From Oscillospiraceae bacterium (lineage in GTDB: Bacteria; Bacillota; Clostridia; Oscillospirales; Acutalibacteraceae): 64,000 nucleotides of DNA. The stretch spans positions 1 through 64,000 of the forward strand of contig SVPY01000001.1 of assembly GCA_015065615.1 (NCBI GenBank), in the 5' to 3' direction. The notes beneath the pieces were generated by a model, which was not told the DNA's origin, did not search any database, and saw only the letters and a list, made by a program, of their open reading frames with translations. The stretch's first letter is position 1; each line of letters starts with the position of its first letter. Below are positions 35,167-43,755 of this stretch, in pieces. The position numbers and the translations under genes were made by a program.

Positions 35167-35892
35167 TTATTCTTCTTTGCTTTTCTTTTTAAGTACGATT
35201 GCTAAAATTACACCTGCAATTAAGAATACCACGCCAAGGCCGATAATAAAGCTGCCCATAATGCTTACGGGATTATTCTGAATCATACTCTGCTGTGCTT
35301 CAAAGAAGGAGCCAAGCATATTATTTCCCTGATTTATAGACTCCTGAATTTCAGGCATATTTTCGAAGCCTTCAATAGTTACATTTGAAAAATTCCCAAA
35401 ACCATCGAACATAGAGTGTGACATATTACTAAAGGAACTGAGCATTTTACCTACTATAAATTTAGCAATTGAACCTATAGCTATAAACAAAGCACCGCCT
35501 ACGGCAAGACCTACACCGTAAAGCCAGCCGTACCTTTTTATCATTTTACCAATAACGCCGGGAATTCTATCTACCCAGGTTTCTTTCTCTACAGGGTTTT
35601 CCCTTACCTGATTATTAAAATACTCGTTATCGTCGTAGGTTTGATTATAATTATATCTATTTTCATTATTATCATTTTTCACTTCTTCATTAGGGTCTTC
35701 ATCGGAAAGAAGCCAATCGGTAGTTACTTCGAAAGTTTTCGAAAGAGCTAAAAGCTTATTGATATCGGGAGATGATTCACCTGTCTCCCACTTTGAAACA
35801 GCCTGTCTTGATACTCCCACAGCCTCAGCTAATTCTTCCTGACTCATCCCTGCCTTTTTTCTTAAATAGTAAATCTTATCGCTTAACTTCAT
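35167..35892 (-). CDS. XRE-family regulator with membrane segments
   Basis: This 241-residue protein has an N-terminal Cro/C1-type helix-turn-helix ([29 protein letters not shown], about 10-40) and an acidic Asn-rich linker. Two hydrophobic segments follow (about 140-165 and 210-232). It may sense a signal at the membrane and repress its own or nearby genes. The start at 35892 has AAAGGAGATGA at good spacing. Repeated GGTTGCAA boxes over its promoter may be its operators. Confidence 0.82.
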   Translation of the reverse strand: MKLSDKIYYLRKKAGMSQEELAEAVGVSRQAVSKWETGESSPDINKLLALSKTFEVTTDWLLSDEDPNEEVKNDNNENRYNYNQTYDDNEYFNNQVRENPVEKETWVDRIPGVIGKMIKRYGWLYGVGLAVGGALFIAIGSIAKFIVGKMLSSFSNMSHSMFDGFGNFSNVTIEGFENMPEIQESINQGNNMLGSFFEAQQSMIQNNPVSIMGSFIIGLGVVFLIAGVILAIVLKKKSKEE

Positions 35893-35913
35893 AAATATCA
35901 TCTCCTTTATGTA

Positions 35914-35981
35914 AGTATAACAAAAATTACGGTTGCAAATCTATAAACTAAGACTTGAAATTTGTAAACCAACGGTTGCAA
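35914..35981 (-). promoter_or_regulatory. Repeated GGTTGCAA boxes upstream of the XRE gene
   Basis: GGTTGCAA occurs at 35931-35938 and 35974-35981, and an inverted near-copy (TTTGTAAACC) is at 35961-35970. They surround the region before a possible -10 TATACT (35914-35919, minus strand). This layout suits an autoregulated XRE operator. Confidence 0.45.
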
Positions 35982-36026
35982 TACTGTAATTTGATTATAT
36001 CAGTATTTTCATAATTTAGCAATAAA

Positions 36027-36055
36027 AAAGAGTTTAGTTTAATACCAAACTCTTT
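36027..36055 (-). terminator. Fucosidase gene terminator
   Basis: AAAGAGTTT and AAACTCTTT form a 9-bp stem followed by a T6 tract on the minus strand. Confidence 0.8.
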
Positions 36056-36071
36056 AATTACGTTATATAGT

Positions 36072-37031
36072 TTAATTATTTTTTCTGTAGTCTTCAAGCC
36101 ATTTTCCGAATTCTTTTAAGCGCTCGTATACTACTTTTGGCAACTCACCGTTAGCTCTGGGAGCCATGTTAATAAGTAAGTTACCGCCGAATTTACGTGT
36201 TATTTTATAGAAATCAATTATTGTGGAAACGGGCTTATATTCTTCGTCCTTGGTATAACCCCAACAGCTGTTCCACTCGTGGCAGCACTCCCACCAATAA
36301 CCTTTAAGATTCTTTTCGTAGTATTCTTCATCGGGAAGTTCACATTCCGTGCTTCTGAAATCGGTTTCAAAGGCTCTGCCTATAACGATATGGGGCTGAT
36401 AAGCGTAAATTTCTTCTCTTGTTATATAGTCTAAACCGGGACCATCAAACCAGATAAGGTCAATTTTGCCGTAGTTTGTTAAAAGCTCTGATACCTGACC
36501 TCTTATAACGCTTCTATGATAATCCGTTACTACCTGAGGCGGAGGATTTTTTGTTTTCTCGTTTTCATACCAGCCGTCAAAGGACATATAATCCTTCATA
36601 ATCCACCAATCGGGCGGTGAATAATACAGACCCACCTTTAAGCCGTTATCGCGGCAAGCTTTTATGTATTCGCCCACAAGGTCTCTGCCGTTCATATAGT
36701 TTTTGGTGTTAAAATTGCCGAAATTACTTGGCCACATAGCAAAACCGTCATGATGTTTTGTAGTGAGCACCATATATTTAAAGCCTGCATCTTTAGCGGC
36801 TTTCGCCCACTTTTCGGGGTGATATTCTTTGGGATTGAAGTCCTTAGCCAAGCTGAAATATTCATCGGGCGAGACCCTTTCGGGAGTCCACTTAAAATCT
36901 TTCATCATAGACCAGGAAATATCAATGTTGCCGTGAACAGAACTTATACCCCAATGTACGAAAACACCGAGTTCTGCTTCGGGGTACCACTGTGCGTCAG
37001 GATGAGTGGTATGTCCGTTTAAAAGCTCCAT
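36072..37031 (-). CDS. Alpha-L-fucosidase, glycoside hydrolase family 29
   Basis: This 319-residue enzyme is essentially the GH29 catalytic barrel: GVFVHWGISSVHG, YMVLTTKHHDGFAMW and IDLIWFDGP with the likely nucleophile D196. It lacks the C-terminal carbohydrate-binding domains of secreted fucosidases and has no signal peptide, so it probably works inside the cell on imported fucosylated glycans. It stands between the XRE regulator and the fumarase beta gene. Confidence 0.93.
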   Translation of the reverse strand: MELLNGHTTHPDAQWYPEAELGVFVHWGISSVHGNIDISWSMMKDFKWTPERVSPDEYFSLAKDFNPKEYHPEKWAKAAKDAGFKYMVLTTKHHDGFAMWPSNFGNFNTKNYMNGRDLVGEYIKACRDNGLKVGLYYSPPDWWIMKDYMSFDGWYENEKTKNPPPQVVTDYHRSVIRGQVSELLTNYGKIDLIWFDGPGLDYITREEIYAYQPHIVIGRAFETDFRSTECELPDEEYYEKNLKGYWWECCHEWNSCWGYTKDEEYKPVSTIIDFYKITRKFGGNLLINMAPRANGELPKVVYERLKEFGKWLEDYRKNN

Positions 37032-37102
37032 AACAATTTCCTCCGGATATTTTTTGCTGTAAAATAAGCTAAGTATAATAAAAATACTTAGCCTTGTTTT
37101 GC

Positions 37103-37633
37103 TTATTTTACTATGTTAGTACCCTCACTGTCAATAGCGACTATAAGAGGAAAATTTTCAAACTCAAGCTTTTTAACTGATTCACAGCCTAAATCTTCAA
37201 ATGCAATTACCTCACATTTTTTTATGCACTGCGAAGCAAGAGCACCTGCACCGCCTATGGCGCAAAGGTATACCGCACCGTTTCTTTTAATGGCATCGAT
37301 TACCTCCTGATTTCTTTTACCCTTGCCTATCATACATTTAAGACCCTTATCAAGAAACTCAGGTGCAAACTTATCCATACGGCTGCTGGTGGTAGGGCCG
37401 CAAGAGCCTATGGCTAAGCCCTCGGGAGTACCTGTGGGACCAGCGTAGTAAATTGCCGCACCTTCTAAATCGTAAGGTAATTTTTCGCCTTTATCCATAA
37501 GTTCTTTTATTCTCTTATGTGCTGCATCGCGTGAAGTATAAACTGTGCCTGAAAGAAGCACCCTCTGACCTGCCTTTAAAATACAGGCTTTATCTTTAAG
37601 TTCTTTTGTATTAAGAGAAATTTCTTTAAACAT
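37103..37633 (-). CDS. Fumarate/L-tartrate hydratase beta subunit
   Basis: This 176-residue protein matches the C-terminal (beta) part of class I iron-sulfur fumarases: LLSGTVYTSRDAAHKRI, YYAGPTGTPEGLAIGSCGPTTSSRMD and MIGKGKRNQEV. It normally pairs with an alpha subunit that holds the 4Fe-4S cluster. That gene is usually adjacent but is not found in this window. It may be elsewhere, or the protein may have another partner. Confidence 0.9.
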   Translation of the reverse strand: MFKEISLNTKELKDKACILKAGQRVLLSGTVYTSRDAAHKRIKELMDKGEKLPYDLEGAAIYYAGPTGTPEGLAIGSCGPTTSSRMDKFAPEFLDKGLKCMIGKGKRNQEVIDAIKRNGAVYLCAIGGAGALASQCIKKCEVIAFEDLGCESVKKLEFENFPLIVAIDSEGTNIVK

Positions 37634-37723
37634 TTATATATAAGCTCCTTAAATCTCGATTATACGGCTTTTATTTTCATACGATAGCAATTATAACATA
37701 AATATAAAAAAACAGCAATAAAG

Positions 37724-37747
37724 AAAGCTCGGGAGAGACCGAGCTTT
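37724..37747 (-). terminator. Terminator after the exported protein gene
   Basis: AAAGCTCGG and CCGAGCTTT form a 9-bp stem, followed on the minus strand by a T-rich region. Confidence 0.75.
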
Positions 37748-37751
37748 ACGT

Positions 37752-38492
37752 TTACTTTTTATTAAACCCGTATTTACCTGCAAGGTTTTCAATATAACCT
37801 ATAAATTCATCTCGGGTCACATTTTCGTCGAGTACGATATTGCCGCCGTGCCACTTTAAATTATTCATAGCAGTTAAGTCGAAAAGCGCTCCGCCTTCAA
37901 AACGGTAACAAAGCTGATTATAAACCTCACTGTAACCTCTGTACGAAAAAAACAAAAGATATTCGTGACCGCGTTCATAACCGTAAGAAAGGTTTGAAGT
38001 ATTTTTGTGTTCCTCTATCACTCTTACCGTTTCATCAGGAACAGTTCCGTAAATTACATCCTTTACATGGAAAGTCCAGCTTCCGGTATATCCGTTAGTG
38101 CCGTAATGGGTAAACTCCGCAATGCAGCAGCCGATACTACTCTTAATTATGCTTTCGTGAAACTTCTGCCAGTCGCCGTCATAAGTTTTATCGGATGGCA
38201 AAACTGTTTTCATTGTAGCGGAAAACTCATTTCGGTAAGGATGTATTGCACCGCTTTCATTATCCGAAAAGCTAAAATTAATTCCTTGGTTTTCAAAATT
38301 ATATCCACTATCGTAGTTTGTTATAACCTGAATAATAATTTCATTCGGGTCATATTCTCCCCCCTCGGGTAAACCGATAGAGTAAAAAGATTTATCCTCG
38401 GTTTTACTGCTGCAGTTTATTCCGATAATCACACCTAAAACCAAACCCACTATGAGAGTAATAGGCAGAATTATTAATAACAGTTTTTTCAT
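37752..38492 (-). CDS. Membrane-anchored exported protein, unknown function
   Basis: This roughly 246-residue protein starts MKKLLLIILPITLIVGLVLG, an N-terminal export signal or membrane anchor. The following IGINC is a poor lipobox, so lipidation is doubtful. The rest is a soluble, aromatic-rich outer domain with no recognised family. No Shine-Dalgarno precedes the ATG; instead a -10 element ends 7 bp before it, suggesting a leaderless transcript. Confidence 0.65.
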   Translation of the reverse strand: MKKLLLIILPITLIVGLVLGVIIGINCSSKTEDKSFYSIGLPEGGEYDPNEIIIQVITNYDSGYNFENQGINFSFSDNESGAIHPYRNEFSATMKTVLPSDKTYDGDWQKFHESIIKSSIGCCIAEFTHYGTNGYTGSWTFHVKDVIYGTVPDETVRVIEEHKNTSNLSYGYERGHEYLLFFSYRGYSEVYNQLCYRFEGGALFDLTAMNNLKWHGGNIVLDENVTRDEFIGYIENLAGKYGFNKK

Positions 38493-38499
38493 AATTTGT

Positions 38500-38529
38500 A
38501 TAATAGCAAAAGAAGCCGTTTTATTGCAA
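38500..38529 (-). promoter_or_regulatory. Promoter giving a probable leaderless mRNA
   Basis: On the minus strand TTGCAA (38524-38529) and TATTAT (38500-38505) are 18 bp apart. The ATG at 38492 lies only 7 bp after the -10, where transcription would start. The -35 sits in the loop and arm of the preceding gene's terminator. Confidence 0.5.
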
Positions 38530-38534
38530 ACGGC
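38511..38534 (-). terminator. VOC gene terminator
   Basis: GCCGTTT and AAACGGC form a 7-bp stem followed by TTCTTTTG on the minus strand, overlapping the next promoter. Confidence 0.7.
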
Positions 38535-38548
38535 CTCATATGCGTTTA

Positions 38549-38941
38549 TTAAAGCTCCTTGAAAAGTTCGATAGTTTCGCCGCAAGGACCGATAAAGAAA
38601 GCCATTCTGCAGGGATAATCGGGTGTTAAATTCATTGACTTAACTTCGATAGTTACTTTGTAACCAGCTGCACGAACTTCCTCGATAAAGTTATCAACTT
38701 CATCTACGTAGAAAGCGATGTGATGGAGGTTGGAAACCTTCTCGCTGCCGTCGTTATCGCCGTGTAAAACTTCGATGCAGGTATTATCGCCGCAGGAGAG
38801 CATACAGGCAGCTGTATCGCCCTCACCCCAGCCGCGCACAAATGTGCAGCCTAAAATATCCTTATAGAAGTTAACTGTTTTCTCGTAAAGCTCCTTAGTG
38901 GGCTTTAATGCAATGTGATGTACGCCGTTAATCTTTCCCAT
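38549..38941 (-). CDS. VOC-family (glyoxalase-like) protein
   Basis: This 130-residue protein has two beta-alpha-beta-beta-beta halves, beginning INGVHHIALKP and NLHHIAFYVDEV and ending GPCGETIELFKEL. The His and Glu residues at these positions are the metal ligands of the VOC fold. It could be a lactoylglutathione-lyase-like enzyme, an epimerase or a binding protein; the sequence does not decide. It is a single gene with AAGGAG upstream. Confidence 0.85.
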   Translation of the reverse strand: MGKINGVHHIALKPTKELYEKTVNFYKDILGCTFVRGWGEGDTAACMLSCGDNTCIEVLHGDNDGSEKVSNLHHIAFYVDEVDNFIEEVRAAGYKVTIEVKSMNLTPDYPCRMAFFIGPCGETIELFKEL

Positions 38942-38975
38942 AATTTTTTCTCCTTAAATTTAAATTTTACAAAAT

Positions 38976-38998
38976 AAGGGTACCGAAAAGGTACCCTT
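38976..38998 (-). terminator. ftsZ terminator
   Basis: AAGGGTACC and GGTACCCTT form a 9-bp stem, with a moderate T-tract on the minus strand. Confidence 0.8.
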
Positions 38999-39009
38999 TA
39001 ATTTATTTA

Positions 39010-40131
39010 TTATTTCTTACCGAAGATGGACATAATGTCTGCAAAGTTATCTTCTTCGTTCTTAGCCTGAACAGCGGGCTTAGCGGGAGCTGTGGATGTG
39101 AAAGCATCGATCATAGCGTCGCTGTTATCGATAAAGCTCTGAGCCTTCTGAGAAGGAACGAACTCACCGTTCATGCCGGGGAAACCTGTAGCGATAACTG
39201 TAACGAGCATTTCGTCTTCCATTGTATCGTCGAATGTAGCACCCCAGATAATGTTTGCATCTTCGCTTGCGCGCTCTGTAATGAGCTGAGAAGCTGTATC
39301 GATTTCGTCAAGAGCAATGTCGGGAGAAGACTTGATGTTGATGATAACACCCTTAGCACCGGAAATAGCTGTTTCGAGGAGGGGGCTGGAAATAGCCTGC
39401 ATAGCAGCCTGCTCAGCCTTATCCTTACCGTTTGCACGGCCGGCACCCATGTGAGCGTAACCTGCATCCTGCATAACGGACTTAACGTCCTCGAAGTCGA
39501 GGTTAACGATACCGGGAAGCTGAATGAGGTCAGAAATACTCTGAACACCCTGACGGAGAACGTCGTCAGATACCTGGAATGCGTTAGCAAGAGTGATTCT
39601 TGTTTCGCTAACAAGCTTTAATCTCTCGTTGGGGATAACGATAAGGGAGTCAACGTGCTCACGGAGAGCTGCAATACCCTTTTCAGCCTGTTCCATACGG
39701 CGCTTACCTTCGAAAGCGAAGGGCTTTGTAACGATACCAACGGTTAAAGCACCCATATCCTTAGCAATCTCAGCTACAACGGGAGCAGCACCTGTACCTG
39801 TACCACCACCCATACCTGCAGTGATAAATACCATATCGGCACCTTTGATTACGCTTGCGATATTATCGCGGCTTTCTTCAGCAGCCTTTGCACCTACTTC
39901 GGGCTTGGAACCTGCACCGCGGCCGCCTGTGCTCTTCTCACCGATCTGAATCTTGATACCGGCAGAAGAACGGGAAAGAGCCTGCTTATCTGTGTTCATG
40001 CAGATAAGGTCAACATACTGTACGCCTGCATCTGCCATACGGTTTACAGCGTTACCGCCTGCACCGCCAACACCTATAACTTTAATGGACTGGGGAGTTT
40101 CATTTAACATATTATCAATCTGAAAGGGCAT
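39010..40131 (-). CDS. ftsZ: Cell division protein FtsZ
   Basis: This 373-residue tubulin homologue has [17 protein letters not shown], the GTP-binding G box [12 protein letters not shown] (about 105-116) and the T7 loop [12 protein letters not shown] short linker follows, and the conserved C-terminal peptide is represented by [13 protein letters not shown]. It polymerises into the Z-ring. AAGGAGG precedes the ATG. In this genome ftsQ lies directly upstream; ftsA is absent between them. Confidence 0.98.
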   Translation of the reverse strand: MPFQIDNMLNETPQSIKVIGVGGAGGNAVNRMADAGVQYVDLICMNTDKQALSRSSAGIKIQIGEKSTGGRGAGSKPEVGAKAAEESRDNIASVIKGADMVFITAGMGGGTGTGAAPVVAEIAKDMGALTVGIVTKPFAFEGKRRMEQAEKGIAALREHVDSLIVIPNERLKLVSETRITLANAFQVSDDVLRQGVQSISDLIQLPGIVNLDFEDVKSVMQDAGYAHMGAGRANGKDKAEQAAMQAISSPLLETAISGAKGVIINIKSSPDIALDEIDTASQLITERASEDANIIWGATFDDTMEDEMLVTVIATGFPGMNGEFVPSQKAQSFIDNSDAMIDAFTSTAPAKPAVQAKNEEDNFADIMSIFGKK

Positions 40132-40209
40132 TTTTTTATCCTCCTTAATATTTTTACGGGTAATATTTTTATTTAAAATGATTTCAGAAAAAATTTTTTC
40201 ACACCATAT

Positions 40210-40238
40210 ACTCTAACACTTTTTTGAGAAAATTTCAA
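40210..40238 (-). promoter_or_regulatory. Possible ftsZ promoter
   Basis: On the minus strand TTGAAA (40233-40238) and TAGAGT (40210-40215) are 17 bp apart in the 168-bp gap before ftsZ. The -10 match is modest. Confidence 0.4.
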
Positions 40239-40299
40239 GGCAATTTAGCGAAAAGTATACATAATTTTTAAATTTTTATAACTTTTTGTTTTTTAGTAT

Positions 40300-41238
40300 T
40301 TACACATCGGGAATATCTTCCCCTCGGGAAGTGATTTCGTCCGACGGTGTAAACTCGGAAACCGTTCCTTCTTCGGTTTCGCCGCTGTCGGTATAAATTT
40401 CCGGAGTGAAATAGCTCTTGTTTGTATCGCGGGCAAGGCTTAAATCCAATATGCCTCGCTCATCGGGACCTATTCCGTTTTCGTTATTTATAATATTTAC
40501 GGCAAATTTCATCTTGTAATCAAGGTCCTGCATCGTACCGAATTCAAGAGTGACCCTGCCGTCATATTTCGCTTTTATATCGAATACATTTGATATATCG
40601 ATATATCCTATACCTGCAGTGCCCGTTTCGGAAATAGCGTTTATGAGGCTATCAAAGGCTTCGTTTACCTTTTCGTCGGCAAAACTTAAATAGCCGTCTT
40701 TTTCTGCCACTTCGCCTCCGTTTATAACCATGGCGCCTGCCATAGCCTGAGAATTGATCTCAAGAATTTTTCCCTTTGCGCTTACGTAGATATATTTACC
40801 TTTGAACTCAACGGAATAAGTAGGTACTGCCTGCGTAATTTTTATGCTGAGAGATGAAGGAATACTTTTATTGAGACTTACATCCTCTACGTATAAAAGC
40901 TTACTCTCTATGTTGTTTTCAGCACTTTTAGTATCGGTAAATACTAAACTGTCACCTATATTTATACCTGCGGCTGAAAGAATTTCTTCCTCGGTATAAA
41001 GAGTTGAGCCCTCTATATTTACCTTATCAACTTTAAAAAAGGTAAACACGGAAAAAAGCACTGCAGCCGCAATCACGCCTACGATAAGCAAGCCGTAAAA
41101 TATCAGCATTGCTCGGCTTCTTATCGTTTTAAAAATATGCTTTATACTTTTGGGCTTATTTTCATCCGTTTCGGCTTTTTCTTTTACCGCGCTTTTTTCG
41201 GCATCTTCCATGTCCGACATATTTTTTATATCCGGCAC
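40300..41238 (-). CDS. ftsQ: Cell division protein FtsQ/DivIB
   Basis: This 312-residue single-pass protein has a charged cytoplasmic tail (1-45), a membrane helix (MLIFYGLLIVGVIAAAVLFSV), a POTRA domain (KVDKVNIEGSTLYTEEEIL), and the beta domain (SIKITQAVPTYSVEFKGKYIYVS). The extracellular end is acidic. It links FtsL and the division PBP in the divisome. It follows murA after 23 bp. Confidence 0.92.
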   Translation of the reverse strand: MPDIKNMSDMEDAEKSAVKEKAETDENKPKSIKHIFKTIRSRAMLIFYGLLIVGVIAAAVLFSVFTFFKVDKVNIEGSTLYTEEEILSAAGINIGDSLVFTDTKSAENNIESKLLYVEDVSLNKSIPSSLSIKITQAVPTYSVEFKGKYIYVSAKGKILEINSQAMAGAMVINGGEVAEKDGYLSFADEKVNEAFDSLINAISETGTAGIGYIDISNVFDIKAKYDGRVTLEFGTMQDLDYKMKFAVNIINNENGIGPDERGILDLSLARDTNKSYFTPEIYTDSGETEEGTVSEFTPSDEITSRGEDIPDV

Positions 41239-41261
41239 CGTATCCTTCCTTTCCTTAAAAT

Positions 41262-42527
41262 TTAAATTCTTTTAATTTTACCGCCAAGCATTGAAACGTC
41301 TCTTTCGATGGATTCATAGCCGCGGTCAATATACTCAAGTCCGCCTATTGTGGTTATACCGCCTGCAGCAAGCCCTGCCGTAACCAAAGCCGCACCTGCA
41401 CGCAGATCGGGGGCTTTTACAAAGGCGCCCGAAAGATTCTTAACACCTTCAACTATCGCCACTTTTCCTTCAGCCTTTATTTTTGCACCCAGCCTTACAA
41501 GCTCGGGAATATGCTGGAATCGGTTTTCAAAAATATTTTCCACAAAAACCGTTGTACCCTCGGCAAGTGCAGCCATTGCCATTACCTGCGCCTGAGCGTC
41601 GGTAGGAAAACCGGGGTATGGCATAGTGCGAATCATTTGGGGGCTTAAAAGCTTTTTGGGAGCCTTTACGTATATTGAATTTTTATAAATACTCAGCACA
41701 CACCCCGCATCCTCAAAAACACTGAGCATAGGGAGAATATACTGATTGGGGGAATTTCTAAGTACAATTTCGCCTCCTGCCGCACCGCAGCAGGCTATAT
41801 ATGTTGCCGCCACTATTCTGTCGGGCATTATTCTGTATTCACAGCCGTAAAGCGAACTTACACCCTCTATTATAAGTGTACTTTCACCCTGACCGCTTAT
41901 TTTAGCACCGCAAATATTAAGAAAATTCGCAAGGTCTATAATCTCAGGTTCTCTTGCGGCATTTTCAATAACCGTAGTACCTTTTGAAATTGCAGAGGCC
42001 AGCATTATATTTTCCGTAGCACCAACACTTGGGAAAGATAAAGTAATATAATCACCGATTATTCCTTTTGGCGCAGTACATATAATACACCCGTGCTTTT
42101 CGTTTATTTCCACTCCTAGGCGCCTGAGCGATGAAAGATGCAGGTCAATAGGTCTTGCGCCTATATCGCATCCGCCGGGGAAAGAAAGCTTTGCTTCACC
42201 CGTTCTGCCTAAAAGCGCACCGAGGAACACCACGGAGGAGCGCATTTTCCGCATCATATAATGGGGAATTTCGTTCCTTTTGGGATATCCGCTTATAAGC
42301 ACCGCGTTTTTTTCGTCGCGGTAATTTTGTCTTACGCATTTAAAACCCAAGTGTCTTAATATTTTCGCGGTTGCTTCTACGTCAGAAAGTTTTGGGCAGG
42401 ATTTAAGCGCGGTTTCTCCTTTTAAAAGCACGGAGGCAGCCAGAATAGGTAACGCGCTGTTTTTAGCGCCGTGAATAACTACTTCACCGCATAAAGGAGA
42501 GGGACCTTCAATAACTAATACCGACAT
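41262..42527 (-). CDS. murA: UDP-N-acetylglucosamine 1-carboxyvinyltransferase
   Basis: This 421-residue enzyme catalyses the first committed step of peptidoglycan synthesis. It shows GAKNSALPILAAS with the catalytic lysine region, and GGCDIGARPIDLHL with the catalytic cysteine (C120) that fosfomycin attacks in the family. The repeated inside-out alpha/beta barrel pattern follows. The ATG at 42527 has GAGGTG upstream and is preferred over an in-frame GTG. Confidence 0.95.
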   Translation of the reverse strand: MSVLVIEGPSPLCGEVVIHGAKNSALPILAASVLLKGETALKSCPKLSDVEATAKILRHLGFKCVRQNYRDEKNAVLISGYPKRNEIPHYMMRKMRSSVVFLGALLGRTGEAKLSFPGGCDIGARPIDLHLSSLRRLGVEINEKHGCIICTAPKGIIGDYITLSFPSVGATENIMLASAISKGTTVIENAAREPEIIDLANFLNICGAKISGQGESTLIIEGVSSLYGCEYRIMPDRIVAATYIACCGAAGGEIVLRNSPNQYILPMLSVFEDAGCVLSIYKNSIYVKAPKKLLSPQMIRTMPYPGFPTDAQAQVMAMAALAEGTTVFVENIFENRFQHIPELVRLGAKIKAEGKVAIVEGVKNLSGAFVKAPDLRAGAALVTAGLAAGGITTIGGLEYIDRGYESIERDVSMLGGKIKRI

Positions 42528-42597
42528 AATACACCTCACTTGCCTAAAGCATATATGCCATATTATGCAAGCAAAGCTTCATTTGTCATTATCGGGA

Positions 42598-43728
42598 TTA
42601 TTTTCTTTTGCCTTTCTCTGCGGCAGCCATAATTACACTATGAATCTTCTCTGAAGCATCGGGAACACTCATTTTCTTGGCTTCTGCGCCGAGCTTTTCT
42701 GCTTTACCGTTCTCACCGAACATAAGCTTTACCTTCTCAAGGAGAAGCTCGCCCGTTAAATCTTTTTCCTCAATGATCTCGGCTGCACCGCGGTTAACAA
42801 GAGCCATAGCATTGTGATACTGATGATTCTCTGCTACGTTGGGTGAAGGGATAAGAATAGATGCCTTACCCAATGCTTCAATTTCAGTAAGCGTAATAGC
42901 GCCTGCACGGCTTATAACAACGTCGGCAGCAGCTAAGCAATCTGCCATATTGTTTATGTAATCGAGAACTCTTATATGGGGGTTAGCTTCAACATCGAAT
43001 CCCGCAGCTTTTAATTTTTCGGGATATTCCTTTTCAAGCTGACCGTAACCGTGAATATGCTGTATTTCTTTATTTTCGGCGCTGTACTTCAGCACGTCGA
43101 TCATAGCGTTATTGATCTTCTCGGCGCCTAAACTGCCGCCGAAGGAAAGCACAACGGGACGGCTGTCAAGACCGAGCTTTTCTTTGCTCTTTTCTTTCTG
43201 CGCTGTGAGCATCTCGCCTCTTACGGGGTTACCTGTAATCACAATGTTAACGGAGGGATCAAAATATTTTTTAGCATCCTCAACACAGAGCATAACAGTC
43301 TCCATATCTTTGGAAAGCATCTTGACAGTTACACCGGGAAATGCGTTACTCTCGTGTACTACACAGGGAATGCCCATCTTTGCAGCTTCTCTCAGAACAG
43401 GACCGCAAACGTAGCCGCCTGTACCTACGCATACGTCGGGAGCAAATTCCTTGATGATCTTTTTAGATTCAATACTGGAAGTAACAAGTCTTGCTACTGT
43501 TTTTACGTTTTTGATAATGTTTTCGAAACTGAGCTTTCTCTGGAAACCTGAAATATGAATTGTTTTCATATTATAGCCTGCAGGAGGTACAAGTCTTTCC
43601 TCCATACCGCCTTTATTGCCGACGAAAAGTATTTCAGCATCCGGGACTTTTGACTTTAAATAACCCGCTGCAGCCAAAGCAGGATTGATATGACCGGCTG
43701 TACCGCCGCCAACAAATAAAACTTTCAT
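42598..43728 (-). CDS. murG: Lipid II synthase (GlcNAc transferase)
   Basis: This 376-residue GT28 enzyme has the N-terminal glycine-rich loop VGGGTAGHINPALAAA, VGTGGYVCGP, SFGGSLGAEKIN and the C-terminal RAGAITLTEIEALGKASILIPSP that binds UDP-GlcNAc. It converts lipid I to lipid II on the inner face of the membrane. It lies between ftsW and murA in the dcw cluster. Confidence 0.96.
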   Translation of the reverse strand: MKVLFVGGGTAGHINPALAAAGYLKSKVPDAEILFVGNKGGMEERLVPPAGYNMKTIHISGFQRKLSFENIIKNVKTVARLVTSSIESKKIIKEFAPDVCVGTGGYVCGPVLREAAKMGIPCVVHESNAFPGVTVKMLSKDMETVMLCVEDAKKYFDPSVNIVITGNPVRGEMLTAQKEKSKEKLGLDSRPVVLSFGGSLGAEKINNAMIDVLKYSAENKEIQHIHGYGQLEKEYPEKLKAAGFDVEANPHIRVLDYINNMADCLAAADVVISRAGAITLTEIEALGKASILIPSPNVAENHQYHNAMALVNRGAAEIIEEKDLTGELLLEKVKLMFGENGKAEKLGAEAKKMSVPDASEKIHSVIMAAAEKGKRK

Positions 43729-43755
43729 TTTGTTTTATCACCCTTTATATAAATT

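Noticed and set aside
37752-38492. Lipoprotein assignment for the exported protein
   Set aside because: The residues before the cysteine (IGIN-C) are a poor lipobox because Asn precedes Cys.
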